From Lota lota (taxonomy: Eukaryota; Chordata; Actinopteri; Gadiformes; Lotidae), in NCBI GenBank assembly GCA_026745465.1, contig JACYXH010000856.1, positions 114,533 to 178,532 on the forward strand: a DNA stretch of 64,000 nt, read 5' to 3'. The position numbers were made by a program, and so were the translations under genes. This document shows, piece by piece, positions 21,285 through 33,964 of this stretch (the stretch's first letter is position 1; each line of letters begins with the position of its first letter). The notes under the pieces are model-generated. The model was not told the origin of the DNA and searched no databases. It saw only the letters and a program-made list of their open reading frames with translations.

Positions 21285-24200
21285 AACCGACACAGAGACA
21301 CTGAGGCACCATCCCACCCTAACCCAAACCCAGGGAGGAGGTCCTCCTGGGTGAAGGTGGACTGGAAGGTGTGGATGTGTGTCAGTGTGTCTGAGGACCC
21401 TCCTACATCTGGGGACACTCTGTAGAAGGACAGAGTGCCAGCAGGCCAGTCCAGATACACTCCTACTCTCTTAGAGCCAGCTGGGGGGAGACGTATGGCT
21501 GTTACACTACCGTTGTACCAGGCATAGTAACCACCATCATGACAAAGAAGACTCCAGGACTTCTTGTTCCCTCCAAGCATGCTGTCATCACCCCCTCCTC
21601 TCCTTGTGATTCCTCTGTATGTCACTCCTATATAAACAAGTACTTCCCTCTCTACCTCCCAGTAACAGCGGTCAGTCAGAGCCTCTCTACACAACACCTG
21701 GGCCCAGTGGTCAAATCTGTCTGGGTGATCAGGATACGACTGGTCCTCTATAACCCGCGTCCCCTTTCTGTTGTCCTCAGACAGAGAGAGTCGTCTGTGG
21801 GCTGTGTTTGGGTCCAGTGTGAGTTCACAGGCATCTGATGGGAGAACAAGACATGATTAGCTGCTGAACCGTTCTTCATCATCATCATCATCACTAGTAC
21901 TGTTCTCTTGCAAACTTCTTTTTATTCTCTTTCTGACACTTTTTATGGTCGCTATCTACTCTTCAAACATTAACATAGAAAGACAAAAAATTTATATATG
22001 ATCATATAAAAAAAGCACTATAGTGGAATCATGTGCTATATATTTAGTATAGTAATAGTACACGTTGTTTTTAAGATAATTAAAGTTAAAGTTAATAGCA
22101 AATCCCATGTGTGTGTGAGTGGCTGTCCCAGTCAACACATTGAAACCAAGGAACATGTATAAACTGTATTTACTCCCTCAATATTTACACTACATACACA
22201 TATCATACATGTACTCATACATACACATACATACCATATATACATAGACATGTACTCATACATACTATATATACATAGACATGTACTCATACATACTCGT
22301 ACATACTATATATACATAGACATGTACTCATACATACACATACATACTATATATACATAGACATGTACTCATACATACTATATATACATAGACATGTACT
22401 CATACATACACGTTCATACTATATATACATAGACATGTACTCATACATACACGTACATATTATATATACATAGACATGTACTCATGCATACACGTACATA
22501 CTATATATACATAGACATGTACTCATACATACACATACATACTATATATACATAGACATGTACTCATACATACTATATATACATAGACATGTACTCATAC
22601 ATACACGTACATACTATATATACATAGACATGTACTCATACACGTAGATACTATATATACATAGACATGTACTTATACATACACGTACATACTATATATA
22701 CATAGACATGTACTTATACATACACGTACATACTATATATACATAGACATGTACTCATACATACACGTACATACTATATATACATAGACATGTACTTAAA
22801 CATACACGTACATACTATATATACATAGACATGTACTCATACATACACGTAGATACTATATATACATAGACATGTACTTATTTTTGTAGAAGAAACACGC
22901 AACTTGATGTCTGCCGAAATGTAACCTGACACTTCTACCGAAACGAACGACACCCTGTGAAGTGGGGCCTTATGTAAATCTGCTATAGTATGCGGCCAGA
23001 GATACCGTTGCATTCCCCCAACGGAGTAGTGCCCATGGAACACTAAAACATCCCCCTCTCGACAAAGACCCCCAGCTGAGAACCCTGAAGATATAACCCA
23101 TTGTCGCAGAGGTCTCTAGCTCTTTCTCCGGTGTTCTCTCGCGGGTCCACACCTTTAAGGGGTGGGCCTATTGACAAGAATACAGCGCGCTGTAGAGATA
23201 GCAGCGAGTATCGAGATTTGACATTTGTGTGTTCTATATTAGTATATGAATAAAACTCCATACCGCATTATTAATTTGACTTGCATCTTTGCTTCTTTTT
23301 ACCGGGTTTCCAAGTTCAACATCGTCTTGCCTTTTAAAATAACAACATCATACATACACGTACACACTATATATACATAGACATGTATTCATACATACAT
23401 GTACATAAGTACACATACACATACATATACATAAGTACACGTACACATACGTATTATACATACATATGCATACTCATACATACATGCGTACATACACAAA
23501 CATATATAAACATAAGTACACATACATACGTATACAAACATACACATAGCTAAACATACGTATACCTACTCAGGCATACGTATACATAAGTACACACACA
23601 TATGTATACATAAGTACACATACATAAGTGTACATAAGTACACATAAATAAGTACACATACATATATACATAAGTACACAGATATAGACATAAGTACACA
23701 CACATAAACATAAGTACACATACATACGTATACATACATGCACATAGCTAAACATACATATACTGTACATGCTCATACCTACATATTCATATGTACATAC
23801 TCATAGGTTTGTACAAATACGTACACATACATAGTATACATACGCATACACACTGATACATTCACAAACATACATACACATTCAAACACATGCGTACACA
23901 TACATATACATAAGTACATTTACATACGTGTGCATACTCATACATATGGAAACATACAGATGCGTATGTTTACATATGTACACATACCTACACATATGTA
24001 AACATACATACGTACATGTACGTAAACATACCTACACATACATAAACAAACATATGAATATACACACACACATAAGCATGTAGTGGCAGTGCAAGTATAA
24101 TTTCTTCAGGAATTGTACGATGTCTAGTTCCTACTTCTATCCTATTTCGCTTTCCATCCACTAGCACAAACAACAACGTAGAGTGACAACAAATATATAA

Positions 24201-26059
24201 TATGATAGGTACTATAGTGGACTAGTCTGCTATGTTTTTTAGAAGCAATAGTGTATATCATTTGTTTAGAAGGCAGGCCTCCTTCTAGATTAGTCATGGA
24301 AAATGAGAACTGAGTTTTCCTTTTGCATCTAGCAGTGAAACAGTCAGAGATCACATGGTCCTGCCATGAGACTATTGTGCATGCGCACATCACAATGACA
24401 ATGCTGAAACCATATATGGTACAGCCCTACTACATGTTATCGTTATTATTAGAATATATTATTATTCTTTATTATTCTCAACAAATTTTGGGATCTGACA
24501 AAGGTTTTCACCTAGAGACTCTATTCCAATTTGAAAATGTTCATCTTTGATTGGAATCGCTCACTATCATTACATTTTTTATTTATTATTTAACTTTTAA
24601 AATAATATTTTATAATATAAGTCAATGTCCAGTCGCTGAGACTTCAACTACTTCAGACTTTGCATCTCGGCAAATTTCTAACCTTTAATCTTCAGTCAAA
24701 CATTTTACAAAATCATTACACTTTGATCTTTAAACAGAGTTTAGATATCATTTATACTTGTTGACATTCAACAGTTTTAGTTTTAAACATGCTTAGTATA
24801 TTTTCAGTTGGTCTCCTTGACTTCCGCTGAGCCCTGCTAGAGCGTGATGACATCACCGCGCTCTAGCCCAAGGTGGCTATCACAAAAGCTAACCATTTCG
24901 GACGTCGCCGAGCCTTACAACGTCAATATTTAACCTAGAAACTCAACATACCGCTTTAACTGTTCGGGTATTTCTTGTTTCACTGGCGCCACAACGGTTA
25001 ATCGATTGGGAATATACTTGTTGAGCATCAGGCGTTTGTTTGTGGCGACCCCCGTTTATATTAGAAAAGTCTCATCTTTAACGCCGTTTTTAACCTTGCG
25101 AATAAACTCACATACTTGAAGGGACAGACACACATTGAACATTCTCACGTTTGTCTACTTCTACTGATCAAGATTGTGTCCAACTTATAAAAGTAATTTA
25201 TAGTTTTTGAGAACGAGTCCATGGTTTGAGGCTAGGTTCTTCATACATGGCTGGTTGTCTGCTTTCGGTATAAGCTAAATGCTAATGTACTTAAAAACGT
25301 AATTTTTCACGTAATGCAATCTACAAAAACTAGGGTGGTAACGGTTCACAAAATTCACGGTTCTGTTCATATCACGGTTTTGGGTTCGGTACGGTATGTT
25401 TTAGGTGAAGAAATATGAGATGTTGTTCTGTGTTTAATATAATGAGTGGTAATGGCTCTGTGATGATTTAAGGTCTTGTTTTGTGTTTAATATAATGAGT
25501 GGTAATGGCTCTGTGATGATTTTAGGTGTTCTGTGTTTAATAAAATAAGGTGTAAGGGCTCTGTGAAGTAATAGCGCGGCTGTATGGCGGCGCCGGTGTT
25601 CGAGCTCTCATTGTTAAGTCAAATTGTAAAGTTACAACCACGAATGATAGCATCTTACCTTGTTGTTATCAAGTCATGTTTGATCGCATTAAACCACCAT
25701 TAACAGATATTTCAGTGTCATGTGTCATTTAGAACCTAAAGAGACTAAGCCATAAGCTAATGTAGTAATGCCACCCACACACACTATATTCTTCTTTTTC
25801 TTACTTGACTGTTACACTGACTTGATTCAAACATTTCAATCTTCATCACTTTAGTTTAGCTATTTGTTTTAACTCTTATAGTCCAACTATTTGACATTTT
25901 TTTAATGGTCTGTATGTTTACATTATTACACTTACTCGATTCAGACTTTAAACTCTGTTCAAATATTTTAACTTGAGTTCAGCTATTTAACTTCACCGTA
26001 TATCTTAAACACTTTACACACTTTACACTTTACACTGCAATGTTCAATTTAGTTCTAAA

Positions 26060-26109
<50 letters not shown>

Positions 26110-27240
26110 AGGAATATTGAAATATTGAATGTACATTTGACAGCCCTAAATCAAACTAAACAGACACTTACACTTCTTTAGAGCTGATCTCAGGTGAGGC
26201 AGCTTCTTCATCTCCATGTTCAGTATCTCCTCCAGCTGATCCAGGGATCTCCTCAAGGTCCCTACGTATGACGGAGGACGGACCTCCACCGTTGTCCAGT
26301 CCCTGGTGGGTGGAGGATTCTTCAGGGATCTGAAGGTCTGGAGGAAGTGGAGGTGGTCTTCAGTGTGTAAGAGCTGCTTCACCTCTGAGCTTCTATTGGT
26401 CAGATCTTTAATTTCCTGCTCCAGCTCTTTGATGAGGCCTTCAGCTTGTTTCTCTGTGGATATCAGTTTCTCTTTAACCGTTTGGTTGTGACCATCCTGC
26501 CACTTATCAATAGAGCGCTTCAGAGCAGTGAGGACCTGCACACCATCGGCTATCTCTCTGTCTGCGTCTGCTTTGCTGCGATCTACTGTGTCTTTGATCT
26601 CCTGAATCTTTTGTTGTCTCTCCTGGATCAACTGCTTAACTTCAGACTCCATCTTCTCCAGCTTGGCCGTCTTCACTTCATATTCCTCCTTTAGAGGTAC
26701 AACATGATGGGACTTGTGGTCCAACACTGTGCAGAACAGACACACACACACCTGCTCAGTCTGGCAGAAGAGCTCCAGAAGTCGGTCGTGTTTCTTACAC
26801 ATCCTGTCTCCCAGACGGTCCATAGGGTTGACCAGCCGATGTTTCTTCAGGACTGCGACTCTCTGATGTGGCTCCAGGTGGGTTTGGCAGTAAGAGGTAA
26901 AACACACTAGGCAGGACTTCACAGCCTTCAGCTGGGTCCCAGTACAGATGTCACAGGGAACTTCGCCTGGTTCAACACAAGGCTGCTCTTTGACTTGTAC
27001 AGAACTTCTACACTGATAAACCATCTCTGATAAGAGGGTATTGACCCGTAGATCAGGTCTTGTGTGGAAAAGCTCATTGCAAACAGGACATTTGTACTGG
27101 ACTTGGTCATTCCAGAACGATGTAATACAGGTTCTACAGAAGTTGTGTCCACATGGAGTGGAAACTGGGCTGTTGAACACATCCAGACAGATGGAACATG
27201 AAAAGTCCTCCTCAGACCTGGAAGTGTTAGCAGAGGCCAT
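21281..27240 (-). CDS. TRIM E3 ligase: RING, two B-boxes, coiled coil, PRY-SPRY (left arm)
   Basis: Exon 1 is 27240-26172 and exon 2 is 21834-21281. The donor AAGT|GTAAGT and acceptor CATCAG|ATGCC give matching phases and about 540 residues. The RING is complete (Cys15, Cys18, Cys30, His32, Cys35, Cys38, Cys51, Cys54). The B-box1-like segment is at 96-125 and B-box2 at 148-178. A coiled coil follows to about 300. B30.2 begins CELTLDPNTAH and includes CYWEVE and GVYLDWPAGTLSFY. A noncoding exon with a donor at about 27476 probably precedes the ATG. RING TRIMs transfer ubiquitin, with B30.2 choosing the target; many fish members act in antiviral defence. The RBCC exon is bloodthirsty-like, whereas this B30.2 is closest to the TRIM16/NLR-associated fish type, so the gene looks chimeric. 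The intron is about 4.3 kb and carries minisatellites and a solo LTR. It is the only TRIM here with no visible break. Confidence 0.8.
22190..22881 (-). repeat. Minisatellite, about 41-bp unit, left arm
   Basis: About sixteen copies of a unit with ACTATATATACATAGACATG and TACTCATACATACACGTAC, in the TRIM intron. The inverted counterpart is at 43742-44415. Confidence 0.93.
22882..23347 (-). mobile_element. Solo LTR, 466 bp, left-arm copy
   Basis: An LTR-like element with TG...CA ends extended to a TGTTGT/ACAACA inverted pair (best seen in the right copy), a 4-base flanking duplication TCAT (TTAT on one side here), and an AATAAA signal inside. No internal retroelement region is attached. The inverted counterpart has exactly the same length and flanks, so insertion predates the arm duplication. 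Superfamily not determined. Short open frames within it are not genes. Confidence 0.8.
23348..24110 (-). repeat. CATA-rich low-complexity DNA
   Basis: Degenerate CATACATA and ATGTAC repeats, matching 42520-43275 in reverse. Long open frames here are repeat artefacts. Confidence 0.9.
24111..25389. other. TRIM intron, non-coding
   Basis: Matches 41340-42520 in reverse. About 114 bases at 24122-24235 are absent from the right arm. Part of them also occurs at 37432-37457 beside another TRIM copy, so the right arm probably lost them. No exon seen. Confidence 0.6.
25390..25560 (-). repeat. Minisatellite, about 53-bp unit, left arm (3 copies)
   Basis: The unit contains GTTTAATATAATGAGTGGTA and GCTCTGTGATGATTTTAGG. 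The right arm has about eight copies (40375-41310). Confidence 0.9.
25561..26171. other. TRIM intron with (TA)n
   Basis: Matches 39711-40370 in reverse. A (TA)n run lies at 26064-26106. AT-rich, no exon. Confidence 0.7.
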
Positions 27241-27242
27241 TC

Positions 27243-28017
27243 CTATAAGAGATGTGTTTAATAACGTTAAAAGAAAATTACTTTTGTTTTTAAATTGTAT
27301 AACAATGGTAAACTAACAGTTTTAACTTGTTCTAATGTATGTGTGTTATATATTTTATATATTCATATAGTTTCAAGCAGAAATCATCATTCAACAGGAG
27401 GTACAACATGAAGCCCTGCAGACAAGACAGATTCACTGAGGATTATAGTCAATATGTTGGACTCACCTGATAATGTTTCTGTCAGACTATTTAGTTTATA
27501 AAGTGTTGTTCTTTGTCTCCAGAAAGAGAGAAGTGCCTCCATGTAGTGTTACTTTGGATACTTTGCATTTAAATTAAGTAATAATCAATTATGAAAGTAC
27601 ATTTCTATCAATAATTGTCTAAAATATGGTAAGTATGTGTCCAAAAACCACGTTAGCATAGGGTGAGCAGTCTCTGACTCCTGCCCAGCTGAAACAGCTG
27701 AGTGTCACAACGCTACGCTTTCAGAGGTCGGAGATAGGAGTTAACATGGAAGTACTTATTCTGTTAGTCCCTGAAAACTATTTAGAGCATCAAATACAAC
27801 GTTATCCTAATGAAACAAAACCACCCTCGTCTACAACATGGGAAGGTATTTAAATAGTCATGACAGGGTGAATTTTTTAATCATTATAATGTAAATAAAG
27901 TAGCCTATAGTATAGTAATAATAATAAGATGCCTACCGTTAAAGTCACCCAGGGACACTTCAGATGTAGGACCAATCCTAAAACAGAAGAATGAAAAACG
28001 ATTATTTCAACGGTGCT
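27243..28017. other. TRIM 5' flank
   Basis: 27243-27480 is the intron behind the TRIM start exon, with acceptor CTTATAG next to the ATG and a donor GTGAGT of a probable 5' UTR exon at 27477 and upward (minus). The remainder is AT-rich and unrecognised. Confidence 0.55.
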
Positions 28018-29275
28018 TGACTCCCAGCTGAAAGGTGTAACGACTAGGTGAACCACAGGGAAAGAAGAACTCAATAGCATGACTCGGAGGTAACAGTCTG
28101 GATAGTAAGAATGGTCTTTACTAAGAAACAAGGGTCGGTACACGGGTAATCAGTTGGAGATCAGGCAAACAATCCGGCAGGGAGAAGGCAAAGGCGTAGT
28201 CGGGAATAGCAGGCATGAAACAAAAACCATGATTCGTAAAAATCACTAGGAGTAATGCTGGAACGTTTGACACAGAGGAACAAAGACGGACTGGCACAGA
28301 GGAAGGGAAACATACAGACTAAAAACACTAGGAGGGGAATGTTAATGAGGGATAGGTAAAACAATCAAGGTGAGTGGGGACAATCAGAGAAGCAGGAAAC
28401 AAAAGGACAGAGAGTGAAGTCTTCAATGAAGAGGGTGAGATGTGACAAAAGGTTCTGGGTTTGATCCCCAATGTCCATAGTCCAACCTGTAGGCAGCAAG
28501 ATGCCCCCTAACCCCTACCTGCTCCTTAATGGCACGTCCCTGTACTGTCTAACCCCATACCTGCACCTTAATGATCTGTCTCTGTACTGTCTAACCCCTA
28601 CCTGCTCCTTAATGACCTGTCTCTGTACAGTCAAACCCCTACCTGCTCCTTAATGACCTGTCTCTGTACTGTCTAACCCCTACCTGCTCCTTAATGACCT
28701 GTCTCTGTACTGTCTAACCCCTACCTGCTCCTTAATGACCTGCCTCTGTAATGTCTAACCCCTACCTGCTCCTTAATGACCTGTCTGTACTGTCTAACCC
28801 CTACCTGCTCCTTAATGACCTGCCTCTGTAATGTCTAACCCCTACCTGCTCCTTAATGACCTGTCTGTACTGTCTAACCCCTACCTGCTCTTTAATGACC
28901 TGTCTCTGTACTGTCTAACCCCTACTTGCTCCATAATGACCTGTCTCTGTACTGTCTAACCCCTACCTGCTCCTTAATGACCTGTCTCTGTACTGTCTAA
29001 CCCCTACCTGCTCCTTAATGACCTGTCTCTGTACTGTCTAACCCTTACCTGCTCCTTAATGACCTGTCTCTGTACTGTCTAACCCCTACCTGCTTCTTAA
29101 TGACCTGTCTCTGTACTGTCTAACCCCTACCTGCTCCTTAATGACCTGCCTCTGTACTGTCTAACCCCTACCTGCTCCTTAATGACCTGTCTCTGTACTG
29201 TCTAACCCCTACCTGCTCCTTAGTGACCTGTATCTGAATTTAGTCAGTCACTTTGGATAAAGAAAAGTAATTTTG
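28018..29275 (+). mobile_element. SINE expanded by a 41-bp minisatellite and split by a solo LTR
   Basis: The SINE begins ACTCCCAGCTGAAAGG (28020-28035), is interrupted by 28036-28447, and continues TTCTGGGTTTGATCCCC. A unit with CTAACCCCTACCTGCTCCTT and AATGACCTGTCTCTGTACTG is then repeated about 17 times (about 28500-29230). It ends CAGTCACTTTGGATAAAG, the fish SINE tail. Normal members should have only one or two of these units. Confidence 0.7.
28036..28447 (-). mobile_element. Solo LTR, 412 bp, inside a SINE
   Basis: It begins TGTAACGACT and ends GATGTGACA, with a perfect 5-base target duplication AAAGG (28031-28035 and 28448-28452). Removing it in thought leaves a continuous SINE. Its make-up resembles teleost Ty3/Gypsy-type LTRs read on the minus strand. 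No internal region is present. Confidence 0.75.
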
Positions 29276-30369
29276 ACAAAAAGCTGACCATTTAAGCTGA
29301 CCATTTAACTGACCATCAACCTATTGGTAAGATTCAAAGTCATACATATGTATGCTGTATCATGGATCAGAGTTGAGTACAGTATCATTTCCAGTACCAC
29401 TTCCTGCTGTAATAAAGTGAGCCACACCAAAGTGTCCGACTCATAACAAGGAAATGATGTTGTAAACAAACCAGTTGGTCCAGTTCCCTTCCCAGTTTAC
29501 ACTCCTCTCAGACTAACCTCTTATAGGCTGCCTTTCCATGACCTCACTGTAGGGTGTCAGGTGTCCCACTCTATATGAGACTGCACAGTATTTATATCTC
29601 TTGTCCCGCCTCCAACATATTGAGAGGATGTCCCGCATTTTGATTGGCTCTAGCTTTCAAAAGTCAAATCACTGCAGGACACTTTTCTAAAATCTGGATT
29701 TTAGCCAATGGCTGTGAAGAAGGCAGGGAAGGCTGTCATCACGGGGGTGTGTTTGATGTGGATCAAACTGAGCCCACATGTGTGTCGCGTGCAGGTGAAC
29801 CTGTCACCGTCTTTGCTGCCTGCTATGCTCCACCCAACGCTGAACATGGAGTCACCACAAAGTCACAAGCTGTGCAGATTTAGGCGGAATATGTTGGAAA
29901 CTACCACAAAGAAAATGAAATGCACTTACAACAAAGACTGTGAAACTCCTTAGAACTGGGTAAAGCTGGTAGAAGGCGATTCTCAGAGTTTGTTTTTGTC
30001 AACGTCCCACGGGGGAATATGATGTGAAGCAACATGAGAATGTTTATTTCTCAAGGTAGAAAGACACATTTGTATACTAGCTCTCCACATTGGTAACGTG
30101 TCACACATTGTCCCACACAAACATACTCTTTGTCACACATTTGGTTTGTTGGGATCTACTGAGTGATGAATACTAACCACTTATAGGCTGCTGTTCCATG
30201 ACTTCCCTCAGTAATGAAGAATGATCCTTTTATTAAAATATGAATGATAGACAGAGAGCTCTGATGTCTACAAGCTAAGAGAAAAACAAAGGAACACTTG
30301 ATAGTTCAAACAGCATGTAGAGACACATCACTGATGCAGCTCCTTCTATACAGTATAATGAACAGGAAC
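29276..30369. other. Non-coding, nothing recognised
   Basis: Unique-looking DNA with a doubled AAGCTGACCATTTAA near 29280. No exon was supported. Confidence 0.4.
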
Positions 30370-30845
30370 ATAACACCTCCTCTAGCTGTCTGAGCTCTGT
30401 CTGCTCACACACTACTGAACCCCTCCATGTAGAATCCTCCTCTAGCTGTCTGAGCTCTGTCTGCTCACACACTACTGAACACCTCCATGTAGAATCCTCC
30501 TCTAGCTGTCTGAGCTCTGTCTGCTCACACACTACTGAACACCTCCATGTAGAATCCTCCTCTAGCTGTCTGAGCTCTGTCTGCTCACACACTACTGAAC
30601 ACCTCCATGTTGAATCCTCCTCTAGCTGTCTGAGCTCTGTCTGCTCACACACTACTGAACACCTCCATGTAGAATCCTCCTCTAGCTGTCTGAGCTCTGT
30701 CTATTCACACACTACTGAACACCTCCATGTAGAATCCTCCTCTAGCTGTCTGAGCTCTGTCTGCTCACACACTACTGAACACCTCCATGTAGAATCCTCC
30801 TCTAGCTGACTGAGCTCTGTCTGCTCACACACTACTGAACACTTC
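30370..30845 (+). repeat. Minisatellite, 60-bp unit, 8 copies
   Basis: The unit holds TCTAGCTGTCTGAGCTCTGT and CACACACTACTGAACACC. Because 60 is a multiple of 3, the minus strand stays open and gives an apparent 20-residue peptide repeat. Confidence 0.95.
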
Positions 30846-30982
30846 AGTCGTTTTTTTAAAGAAAATCCCTTCCTCCTTTGCACCTCTGACTCTCACAATG
30901 TTTCATCTGCCCTGGCCAGGTGCACTTGTACAACCCCCCCCCCCCCCCCAAAAGAAACCTCAGGTCACTCTTGAGCCAACAA

Positions 30983-31788
<806 letters not shown>

Positions 31789-31789
31789 T

Positions 31790-32310
31790 AAGGACATTCA
31801 AAAGATTTCTGTCACGTCCTTCTTTTCATTTTGAGTAGCATCAAGACAAATGAATCACTTGAAAATTGAACGCAATGTTCAAGTTACCACATGGCTCAGA
31901 AAAGCACAACAGTGAAACATTAAACTAATATTGTATTTCTCTAAAGTATAATATAAACTGTAGTAAACAGTAGGCTTACCGTATCTATTCCATGATGAAA
32001 ATGTGCTCTGCCCTGTACAGTATAAAGTTATAAAAAGTATAAATGCAAAGGAAGAAACAGGCTAAAGTGTTCCTAAAAAAAGGAAATCAGGGAAAATGGA
32101 TTAAAATGGATCTAGAGAAAGATTGAGCTTCACGTCTACTCACTGCATAAGACTGAAGTTCAAATGAGGAAGTAGACTTTAACGTCTCAGAGAGGAAGCA
32201 ATGTTTTCGTCATCTGGCATCGCGTGTTTTCAGGGAAGGTGATGGTTTTGAAAACTTCAGACAGGCACGCATGCACGCACACACACTGATGCATGCAAAC
32301 CCACAGACAC
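31790..32310 (+). repeat. Direct duplication, copy 1
   Basis: Matches 33965-34600 in the same orientation (shared CATTTTGAGTAGCATCAAGA). Copy 1 lacks about 85 bases found in copy 2 near 34135-34220. Neither copy contains a recognised exon. Confidence 0.85.
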
Positions 32311-32804
32311 ACAGACATACACACACATATGCACACACACACACACAATATAAGCAACATAAGAATCACAAGAATCCTGCAATGAGGTTTAAAAATACAA
32401 CGTCTAGGAGCTATTTCCTTAGTGTGAATGTTGAATATATTACTCTGATTTTGTTGTTCCCTTTGCAGACACTAGGGGCGCTACACCTAATCAGACCAGG
32501 CATACACCATATAGGGGGACAGCTGTTATTGTCAGGTGATGCACCTGGAAGGGCCTACGGTTGTTCACCAGAGCAAGAGAGAGACGACAGGATGAACCAC
32601 GCTGTATGTGGTCTGCTTTGACTGAAATAGATGTACCACAACGTGAGTCCTGCCTGGACATTGGGCTTCATATCGCCTGAGAACCCAGTTTAACCGCTGC
32701 ATCAGGGGCCTTTTTGAGTTATGTTTATTTTGAAGAAATGCTTAATATGGAACAGCCACTACACCACGAATGTACACCAGTTGACAGTTGTACGGCTGTG
32801 TCGT
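32311..32804. other. (CA)n remnant and unrecognised DNA
   Basis: CA-rich to about 32348, then unique sequence; an open frame near 32400-32620 has no recognisable domain. Confidence 0.4.
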
Positions 32805-32940
32805 TGTGGAGTGTGTGTGTGTTGATGGGTGAAGCAGCCTCACCCGGCCCGGGTCAGACTGACTGGACTCTGGGGCTGGGTGAGGCTGCACACCTGTGGT
32901 GCATTGACCAATCAAGACTCACAGGTTAAACCAGCCATCA

Positions 32941-32990
<50 letters not shown>

Positions 32991-33135
32991 AGGAAGAGAG
33001 AGCGCTGAGAGTATTCACCTCATGCAAGAGACTTTCAAACTCTGTGATAAACTGGTTTTCATCTACTACCAGTGTCCTAGTGTGGGAGGAGCCCAGTAAA
33101 GCCACATGGGTGGCGTGTGGCAGGGTCACCTGCTA
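32805..33135 (+). repeat. Dispersed repeat, unassigned class, copy 1
   Basis: Shares AAGCAGCCTCACC, ACTCTGGGGCTGG, GGCTGCACACCTGT and TTAAACCAGCCA with 60830-61140, and both end near a GTGGCGTGT motif. A (CA)n at 32941-32988 splits this copy. The other copy has an AATAAA-like ATAAACC, so an LTR-type origin is possible, but I could not define its ends. Confidence 0.6.
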
Positions 33136-33224
33136 CCATCGGATTTTGTGCAGAAATAGTATTTTGAGACAAAAGATAACATATTATTGCTGTGTAATGT
33201 TGTGCTTCATAACATAACAATTGC

Positions 33225-33480
33225 TGCATGTTATTGCTGCAAGATCAAAAAGAAGATAGAGGCACTGCATGTTATATAGGCTATACAATAAGATACACTG
33301 CATGTTATATAGGCCCGACAATAAGATACACTGCATGTTATATAGGCCCTACAATAAGATACACTGCATGTTATATAGGCCCTACAATAAGATACAGGCA
33401 CTGCATGTTATATAAGCCCTACAATAACATGCAGGCACTGCATGTTATATAGGCCCTACAATAAGATACAGGCATGTCAT
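33225..33480 (+). repeat. Minisatellite, 33-37-bp unit
   Basis: About six copies with CTGCATGTTATATAGGCCCT and ACAATAAGATACA. Confidence 0.92.
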
Positions 33481-33964
33481 ACACACCCTCGTTGGTGATT
33501 AGACTATCATGTTCTACCATTACGATGAGAAAAACAGTCAAGAGGCCTTCAGTGAATCAAAACACTTAAACCATCAGAGGAGGAAATACAGCCAATCACT
33601 ACAAGTAACGTGAAAGTAACCATAACGTATCATATCACGTTCAAATAGTATATGACACTTCTTATATTAAAAAATACATATAGAAATATGAGTAGCTCTC
33701 TGATAGATAAACAGCAAACGTTTGACCTCAGCTCTAAATGAACATCTTAAACAACCTCTAAATCTAAATAGCCAATAAATAGAGATAAATGAGAAGTCCT
33801 GGTCTATATTCAGTCCATGAGGAGACAGGTTCTCAGACGGAGGTCAAATAGTGTTCCCTCCTTACCAAGTGACCTCCTCTCAGGGGGGGAGGGGGGGGGG
33901 GGGGGGGTGAAAGAGTTGGCAGCGCTGGTCACAAGTCGTCTGCGCTACGTACACATATTTAACT
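33481..33964. other. Non-coding with G homopolymer
   Basis: AT-rich DNA ending in an interrupted G run at about 33884-33907. Nothing else seen. Confidence 0.5.

Larger units (their letters stand above)
11285..26480 (+). repeat. Left arm of a large imperfect inverted duplication
   Basis: Sequence here recurs in reverse complement at 39405-55275. Matching pairs include the lectin exons (12229-12520 with 53802-54090), the CpG-rich block (17760-18065 with 46670-46960), the B30.2 exon (21281-21834 with 44787-45335), a solo LTR (22882-23347 with 43276-43741), and the TRIM coiled-coil (26172-26480 with 39405-39710). Coordinate sums of paired points stay between about 64.7 and 66.7 kb, so indels are modest. 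Left-only blocks include 19035-21247, the hairpin at 17174-17233 and the MITE at 13124-13389. Confidence 0.95.

Noticed and set aside
22837-23261. Short proteins in the 466-bp LTR
   Set aside because: They lie inside a solo LTR and are not genes.
23550-24176. Tyr/Val-rich membrane proteins
   Set aside because: Translations of CATA/GTAT low-complexity DNA, mirrored in the other arm.
28471-29230. CRISPR-like array
   Set aside because: Units are head-to-tail with no unique spacers, and the window is vertebrate; it is a minisatellite inside a SINE.
30275-30883. Protein with 20-residue repeats (CEQTELRQLEEDSTW) on minus
   Set aside because: The 60-bp minisatellite unit is a multiple of three, which keeps the frame open; no start context, splice site or domain.
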